A stretch of 64,000 nt of DNA. It comes from Clostridia bacterium (GTDB taxonomy: Bacteria; Bacillota; Clostridia; Oscillospirales; CAG-272). Under the pieces are notes generated by a model, which was given only the letters and a program-made list of their open reading frames with translations, did not search any database and was not told the origin of the DNA. The stretch covers positions 35,788 to 99,787 of the forward strand of contig JAFULR010000017.1 of the NCBI GenBank assembly GCA_017483195.1. Reading direction: 5' to 3'. How positions within the stretch are numbered: the stretch's first letter is position 1; each line of letters opens with the position of its first letter. A program made the position numbers and the translations under genes. Positions 59,634 through 64,000 of the stretch are shown here, in pieces.

Positions 59634-61024
59634 GTAAGGAAAAAGATCTGATAAGAAGGGAACGGGTGCTTAACGGTAACCTTGTTCAGGCAATAATCAG
59701 CATTTGCGCTCCCATCTTTTTATATAATTTATTTAATTCATTTTATTCCGTTATCGACGCGGTGGTGGTTGCCCGAATAGACCCCACAAGCGTAAGCGCG
59801 GTTGCTATGCTTTCGCAGATCCAGCATCTGCTTTCCTCACTCGGCTCGGGTGTTGCAGCCGGAGGCGGAATAATAGTAGCCAGAATCTTTGGCGCGGGCG
59901 ATATGGAAAAGGCGAGATTTAACTCAAATCAGGTAATATCGCTATCAACGGTGATCGTTATACTGCTTTTGGCAATATGCTTGCCCCTGGCTTTACCCAT
60001 AATGCGTCTTTCGGGTGTTCCCGATGAGCTTATCGCAATAGGAACGGGCTATTTTATAGTTCAGATCCTCAGCCTTGCCTTTATGTTTTATAATAGCGTA
60101 TTCATGGCTATGCAAAAGGCTAAGGGCAATACTAAAATCATGTTCTGGCTCAATATTCTGGCTATGGTGATAAAGCTTGGCTTGTCATTACTTTTCATAT
60201 GGGTGCTTGACAAAAAAGATATTATGTGGGTTGCGATTGCAACTATGGTGGGGCAGGCTACGATGTTCGTTATTCTGCTTTTGATGATGCTTGAGCGGGA
60301 TAATTTATTGGCTCTTAATTTCAGCGAGTTCAAGCTTGATTTTTCGGTGTGCAAAAAAATTGCCGCCATATCGTTTCCCATTTTTCTTGGCAAATTCATC
60401 TTCTCATTTGGTAAGGTGAGCATCAACAGTATGTGCAAGGCATACGGCCCGCTTGTTGTGGGGGCGCTCGGCGTATCGAATAACGTGAACGGACTTGCAA
60501 CCAATCCCATCAACTCGTTTGAGGAAGGAACTTCCACCATAATCAGCCAGAACCTTGGCGCAGGAAATGAAAAACGAGCCTTAAAAACCTTCAGATATTC
60601 ATTTTTTATGGCAACGGGGCTCGGTATTATAGGATATATCCTTATCCGCTTTATATTGCAGGATGAGATAATCGGTCTTTACAATCAGAACGAGCTTGCG
60701 GAGGGGGCTGCGGAATTTTTGCAGCTGATAAAATCAATACACAAATACGATTCGCTCTCGATACTTGCTCTTGCGGTGAATTCCGCAGTGCTCGGCGTTC
60801 TTTACGGCTACGGAAAAACAAAAATGACCATGATCCTTAACATAAGCCGTGTGTTCGTGTTCAGAATACCCATTCTTTGGTATTTGCAGACCTTTCATAA
60901 GGAGATCGGCGCGGAGGCGGCGGGCTTGTCAATGGGAATCAGCAATATTTGTATAGCGATTGCATCACTTGCTTGCCTTGGCATATTCCTTTGGAGGATA
61001 AGATCGAAAAAAGCGGAAGAATAA
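59630..61024 (+). CDS. MATE-family efflux transporter
   Basis: 464 aa with twelve spans in two related halves (QAIISICAPIFLYNLFNSFY and KIAAISFPIFLGKFIFSFGK begin the bundles). The Gly-rich segments VAAGGGIIVARIFGAGDMEKA and GTSTIISQNLGAGNEKRAL are characteristic. MATE proteins export cationic drugs or metabolites with Na+ or H+. It is translationally coupled to the GNAT gene and followed by a terminator. Confidence 0.93.
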   Translation: MSKEKDLIRRERVLNGNLVQAIISICAPIFLYNLFNSFYSVIDAVVVARIDPTSVSAVAMLSQIQHLLSSLGSGVAAGGGIIVARIFGAGDMEKARFNSNQVISLSTVIVILLLAICLPLALPIMRLSGVPDELIAIGTGYFIVQILSLAFMFYNSVFMAMQKAKGNTKIMFWLNILAMVIKLGLSLLFIWVLDKKDIMWVAIATMVGQATMFVILLLMMLERDNLLALNFSEFKLDFSVCKKIAAISFPIFLGKFIFSFGKVSINSMCKAYGPLVVGALGVSNNVNGLATNPINSFEEGTSTIISQNLGAGNEKRALKTFRYSFFMATGLGIIGYILIRFILQDEIIGLYNQNELAEGAAEFLQLIKSIHKYDSLSILALAVNSAVLGVLYGYGKTKMTMILNISRVFVFRIPILWYLQTFHKEIGAEAAGLSMGISNICIAIASLACLGIFLWRIRSKKAEE

Positions 61025-61066
61025 AAAAGCAGTGTAGGATCTTCTGATCTCTACACTGTTTTTATT
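61025..61066. terminator. Terminator between convergent genes
   Basis: CAGTGTAG (61030-61037) pairs with CTACACTG (61051-61058), T-rich on the plus strand. Confidence 0.82.
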
Positions 61067-62241
61067 TATAAGAATATCATAACCGAAACGGTGAGAATTA
61101 TAAGAAAACCGAAGTTGAATGCTGAGAATAATCCAACATACTGAGCGGTTTTGCCTTTAACGTGCGAGGTGTACTCGCGGAAGGTGATAAGGCTTGCAAG
61201 GGATGAGATGAGCGTTCCGACACCGCCTATGTTTACGCCAAGGAGCAGCTCCTTATAGTTGGTGGTGAATTCCGAGAGAAGAATTGCCGAGGGAACGTTG
61301 CTTATAACCTGGCAGGAAAGAATGCTTGTGAGGAGAGTGTTTTTCTCGAGCAAGGCAGAAAAGAAGGTGTTTACGATTTCTATTCTTGAAATATTGCCTG
61401 CCAAGAGGAAAAAGCACACGAACGTGAGGAGCAGTGGATAATCCACCTTAGTAAGCGCCTTGCGATCGGAGATCATAATAGCTGCAAATATTATAGGAAG
61501 GCAAACGTAATAGGGAATAACTCTGAACACCATAAGTATTGTCATGGCGAACAAAACAAGATAAAAGGTTGCCTTTTTTGTATTTATTTTTTCATCCTCT
61601 TCGTTATTGAGCGTAAGCTCTTCCTTGGGGATGAACAGGCAGCACACGGTGAACAAAATTATTGAAAGGATAAAGGGGAAGATCATTATTCCCATAAACT
61701 CGATTGTGGGGATATTGAACTTTGTGTAGATATAAAGATTTTGGGGGTTGCCAAAGGGCGTGAGCATGCCGCCGAGATTTGCGGCGATATTCTGAATAAT
61801 AAACACGGGCGCCATATATTTTTCCTTGCTTGTTGCGGAGAGGGAAATATAACCGAGGGGCAGAAACGTTAAAAGCGCCATATCGTTTGCAAGGAACATA
61901 GAGCCTATAAAGGTGATATAAACAAGAGCGAGTGAAAGTGTGCGCGTGTTACCGGTAAGGGCGACGATCTTTTTGGCGGTAATGGTGAAAAAATGAATAT
62001 TTTTGAGCGCGCATATTACCGCAAGAGTGCAAAAAAGACAGGTAAGGGTTTTGAAATCGAAATACCCGATATATTGCTCGTCGGGCTTAACGATAAAGCA
62101 GGAGAGAAGCGCGAGAGTGGCGGCAATAACGAGAACTGTATTTTTTGAGATAAAATCAAAGATTTTTGATTTTACCAAGAGTAAATTTTCAAAATTTATA
62201 CGGTGATTGTCGCGTTGCTTGGTTACAGAAATTGAATTCAT
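61066..62241 (-). CDS. SLC13/ArsB-like anion permease
   Basis: 391 aa with about eleven spans in two halves. The first ends with AANLGGMLTPFGNPQNLYIY, the second with SNVPSAILLSEF and NIGGVGTLISSLASL, matching the paired ion-binding loops of the ion transporter superfamily (ArsB, CitMHS, SLC13). Family members move arsenite, citrate, dicarboxylates or sulfate; none is favoured by context. The charged N-terminal 30 residues are cytosolic. A consensus promoter lies at 62288-62316. Confidence 0.87.
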   Translation of the reverse strand: MNSISVTKQRDNHRINFENLLLVKSKIFDFISKNTVLVIAATLALLSCFIVKPDEQYIGYFDFKTLTCLFCTLAVICALKNIHFFTITAKKIVALTGNTRTLSLALVYITFIGSMFLANDMALLTFLPLGYISLSATSKEKYMAPVFIIQNIAANLGGMLTPFGNPQNLYIYTKFNIPTIEFMGIMIFPFILSIILFTVCCLFIPKEELTLNNEEDEKINTKKATFYLVLFAMTILMVFRVIPYYVCLPIIFAAIMISDRKALTKVDYPLLLTFVCFFLLAGNISRIEIVNTFFSALLEKNTLLTSILSCQVISNVPSAILLSEFTTNYKELLLGVNIGGVGTLISSLASLITFREYTSHVKGKTAQYVGLFSAFNFGFLIILTVSVMIFL

Positions 62242-62287
62242 AAATACCTACCGAAAAACATAAATTTATTAAACAAACCAAATACGG

Positions 62288-62316
62288 ATTATATCACTAA
62301 AATTATATTTTGTCAA
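62288..62316 (-). promoter_or_regulatory. Promoter of the ArsB-like permease
   Basis: Minus strand TTGACA (62316-62311), 17-bp spacer, TATAAT (62293-62288), both exact. Confidence 0.9.
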
Positions 62317-62340
62317 TATGAAAAATGCTTAAAAAACGAA

Positions 62341-62373
62341 AAAAATCATCGGCAAAACGACCGATGATTTTTT
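62341..62373. terminator. Terminator-like hairpin in a non-coding stretch
   Basis: AAAAATCATCGG, 8-nt loop, CCGATGATTTTTT. It follows no visible gene on the plus strand and lies upstream of the minus-strand promoter, so its transcript is unknown. Confidence 0.5.
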
Positions 62374-62474
62374 GCTTAAAAAATTAGATTTTTTTGTTGA
62401 AAAAGCGGATTTGTAACGCATTTGTAACACATGGTATAGTATAATAATCGCGCGAAATAGCAAATCGAGTAAAG

Positions 62475-62556
62475 CCCGGTCATCCATTTACCCTAACGTG
62501 GAGGTTAAGAGTGTTCACTCTTTAGGGTAATGGATGAACCAAGTTCACGTTTTTTG
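62475..62556 (+). ncRNA. Candidate small RNA with pseudoknot potential
   Basis: CATCCATTTACCCTAA (62481-62496) pairs with TTAGGGTAATGGATG (62522-62536), 15 bp with one bulge, enclosing a smaller AAGAGT/ACTCTT hairpin (62508-62523). AACGTG (62495-62500) is complementary to CACGTT (62546-62551), and GGTT to AACC just inside, so the first stem and the T-run-proximal pairing would form a pseudoknot or alternate. TTTTTT follows. TTGTAA and TATAGT boxes lie about 60 bp upstream. No matching known RNA family comes to mind. Confidence 0.45.
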
Positions 62557-62608
62557 TTGATTATTTTGCGAAATACGTTAATATTCTTAATTAATTTGAT
62601 ATAGATTA

Positions 62609-62637
62609 TTGACTTTTGCAACAAAAAGTGCTATAAT
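62609..62637 (+). promoter_or_regulatory. Distal promoter toward the signal peptidase gene
   Basis: TTGACT (62609-62614), 17-bp spacer, TATAAT (62632-62637), about 210 bp before the gene. The transcribed leader carries GTATGAACCAAATGTTC, similar to words in the candidate sRNA. Confidence 0.7.
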
Positions 62638-62755
62638 TTTTCCGCAAAAGTTCTCTATTGCCCTGAAGTATGAACCAAATGTTCGTTAATATGCACAAAT
62701 ATTAAAAGATTAATTGTCGAAACGCACAAAATTCAGAAAAAATTGTTGCTTTTTA

Positions 62756-62784
62756 TTGACTTTTGTTTCATATCAATATATAAT
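62756..62784 (+). promoter_or_regulatory. Proximal promoter of the signal peptidase gene
   Basis: TTGACT (62756-62761), 17-bp spacer, TATAAT (62779-62784), 63 bp before the ATG. Confidence 0.8.
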
Positions 62785-62847
62785 ATTTGTTATAAGTTCG
62801 TATTGTGGGGTATAGTATGAACTAAAATCTCCCGAAAGGAAGTTTTA

Positions 62848-63561
62848 ATGATGTTGCAAACTGATAATAATAAGCCAAACAACGTTTCTGCAAACAATAA
62901 AGAAGCTACGAGGCACAAGGTGTTTACCATAATCGGTATAGTATTGTGTGTTATTTTGGTGCCCATGTTAATTGTCAACTGTACGTTGATTATAAAAAGC
63001 TTTATTAACGAGGATGAAGTTCCCGATTTTGCCGGTGTAATTCCGTTAATTGTATTGACCGACTCCATGTATCCTGACATTGCATCGGGAGACCTAATTT
63101 TCACCAAGACGGTTGACGCAAGCGAGGTTAATATTGGAGACACGATCTCCTTTACCGACCCTGACGGTAACGGCACATCAATTGTAACTCACCAAGTTAT
63201 AGATAAATTTGAGCATGAGGGAGTTATCTACTTCCGCACAAAAGGTACTAACAACAATACCGAGGATAAGGCTTCAGTTCCTGAGGACTTGCTGATTGGT
63301 ATTTATACGGGAGTCAGAATTCCCGGCGCAGGTAATGTAGCACTCTTTATGCAAACACTTCCCGGACTTATTATTTGTGTAGTTGTACCTATTCTTTTGT
63401 TCGTTGGTTATGATGTGATCCGCCGCCGCTTGTATGAAAAGAACAATGAAAGCGACGTTGAAAAGCTTAAAGCTGAGCTTGAAGCTCTTAAGGCTGCAAA
63501 GGCAAAGGCAGAAGCCGAAGCCGAGGCAGAGGCAGAGAAGAACGACGAATCAAACGTATAA
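62848..63561 (+). CDS. ER-type (SipW-like) signal peptidase I
   Basis: 237 aa. One span near residues 25-50, then catalytic Ser73 in LTDSMYPDIASGD and His115 in IVTHQVIDKF in place of the Lys of ordinary bacterial enzymes; Asp near 140 in NNNTEDKASVP. Ser-His-Asp signature marks the archaeal/eukaryote-like branch that includes SipW. A second span (TLPGLIICVVVPILLFVGYD) precedes a C-terminal Lys/Glu/Ala coil of about 45 residues. SipW-type enzymes usually process dedicated cargo such as TasA-like fibres; none is in view, though the operon may have ended. Two adjacent ATGs; the first has AAAGGAAG upstream. Confidence 0.9.
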   Translation: MMLQTDNNKPNNVSANNKEATRHKVFTIIGIVLCVILVPMLIVNCTLIIKSFINEDEVPDFAGVIPLIVLTDSMYPDIASGDLIFTKTVDASEVNIGDTISFTDPDGNGTSIVTHQVIDKFEHEGVIYFRTKGTNNNTEDKASVPEDLLIGIYTGVRIPGAGNVALFMQTLPGLIICVVVPILLFVGYDVIRRRLYEKNNESDVEKLKAELEALKAAKAKAEAEAEAEAEKNDESNV

Positions 63562-63565
63562 TAAA

Positions 63566-63600
63566 CGTGCGGGAATGGGTGCATTCCCGCACTTTGCTTT
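63566..63600 (+). terminator. Terminator after the signal peptidase gene
   Basis: GTGCGGGAATG, GGTG loop, CATTCCCGCAC, then TTTGCTTTTT. Confidence 0.92.
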
Positions 63601-63630
63601 TTAATTGATCTTTAGTTGAATTTTAAAAGG

Positions 63631-63763
63631 AACTCCCTCAGTCTCGCATACGCTCGACAGCTCCCTCTGCGGAAGGAGCCTCTGTTAGATATACTTTATT
63701 TCGTAGCCATATAGTTTAAATTTTTAGATATTATATGGTTTTGCTACACTTTGTGGCTACAAA
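63631..63763. repeat. 133-bp direct repeat, copy 1
   Basis: It matches 63868-64000 with about one difference. It starts AACTCCCTCAGTCTCGCATA and holds several dyads, such as CAGCTCCCTCTGCGGAAGGAG and TTTCGTAGCCA with TGGCTACAAA. It looks like a palindromic intergenic repeat of the kind scattered in clostridial genomes. The 104 bp between copies includes another dyad (CCCTCTTCC with AGAAGAGGG) and no gene. Confidence 0.85.
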
Positions 63764-63867
63764 ATGAGGAATATCTCACCGAGCCCTCTTCCGGAGAAGA
63801 GGGTGGACGCGAAGCGGACGGGTGTAGTTCCTCTTGCTTAGCAAAAGAACCTTATAAATCGAAAAGA

Positions 63868-64000
63868 AACTCCCTCAGTCTCGCATACGCTCGACAGCTC
63901 CCTCTGCGGAAGGAGCCTCTGTTAGATATACTTTATTTCGTAGCCATATAGTTTAAATTGTTAGATATTATATGGTTTTGCTACACTTTGTGGCTACAAA
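63868..64000. repeat. 133-bp direct repeat, copy 2, running off the window
   Basis: Copy of 63631-63763 with a 237-bp period; it is cut by the window edge, so the array may continue. Confidence 0.85.

Noticed and set aside
63751..63951. 66-codon plus-strand ORF
   Set aside because: It lies across the repeat units and the spacer between them, without a ribosome site.
63631..64000. Possible CRISPR array
   Set aside because: Only two units of 133 bp with a 104-bp intervening segment and no cas genes; unit and spacer sizes are far outside CRISPR ranges.

Overview
The window looks like the chromosome of an endospore-forming clostridial Firmicute, probably an uncultured gut Clostridia lineage. 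Evidence: a Spo0A with an almost canonical DNA-binding domain, SpoVAC, a MurE with the DNPR motif of meso-diaminopimelate enzymes, a two-gene SUF/SMS Fe-S system, a PPi-type phosphofructokinase, and very regular housekeeping promoters (TTGACA, 17 bp, TATAAT). No rRNA is present; two tRNAs are (Pro-CGG, Gln-UUG).

Layout. 1-239 is the 3' end of metA. 241-12190 is an accessory block with all genes on the minus strand: a decayed serine recombinase, an ABC exporter pair, a GHKL kinase and LytTR regulator, a methyltransferase broken by an in-frame stop, a DinB-like protein, a second (heterodimeric, BmrCD-like) ABC exporter pair, a 23-codon leader-like ORF behind a consensus promoter and two terminators, and a TnpV remnant. 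Related hairpin repeats in inverted orientation lie at both ends. 12199-16742 holds a small lipoprotein, then sufC-sufB, PPi-PFK and a radical SAM protein. 16841-18121 is a ferritin-like protein of unknown role. 18350-30634 is the division and cell-wall (dcw) cluster: mraZ, rsmH, a protein at the ftsL position, a PASTA PBP, murE, murF, mraY, ftsW, murG, ftsZ. It lacks murC, murB, ftsQ and ftsA and contains a candidate structured RNA before the PBP gene.

30728-48982 holds single genes and short operons: a cupin, an ArsP_2-type permease, an AT-rich secreted/membrane protein pair, a PHP phosphoesterase, a secreted PL1 pectate lyase, a hydrolase, a third (heterodimeric) ABC exporter pair, a 34-aa secreted-peptide candidate with two paralogous membrane proteins, a glycogen branching enzyme, a ferredoxin-type aldo/keto reductase, a YwaF-like protein and a Ca2+/Na+ antiporter. 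49024-51271 encodes an XRE-domain/GlmM fusion with a GlmU-like left-handed beta-helix protein. 51802-54520 is a lysine-riboswitch-controlled amino-acid ABC transporter whose binding protein appears circularly permuted. The rest includes SpoVAC, tRNA-Gln, a PlsC-zinc ribbon protein, spo0A with repeated sites round its promoter, GNAT, MATE, an SLC13/ArsB-like permease, a candidate sRNA, an ER-type signal peptidase, and a 133-bp direct repeat that runs off the window end.

The strongest candidates for something undescribed are the permuted lysine-binding protein under a lysine riboswitch, the XRE-GlmM fusion with a dyad over its own transcription start, the attenuator-like leader of the BmrCD-like exporter, the repeat cluster at the spo0A promoter, and two candidate structured RNAs. 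All calls come from reading the sequence; no database search or folding program was run.
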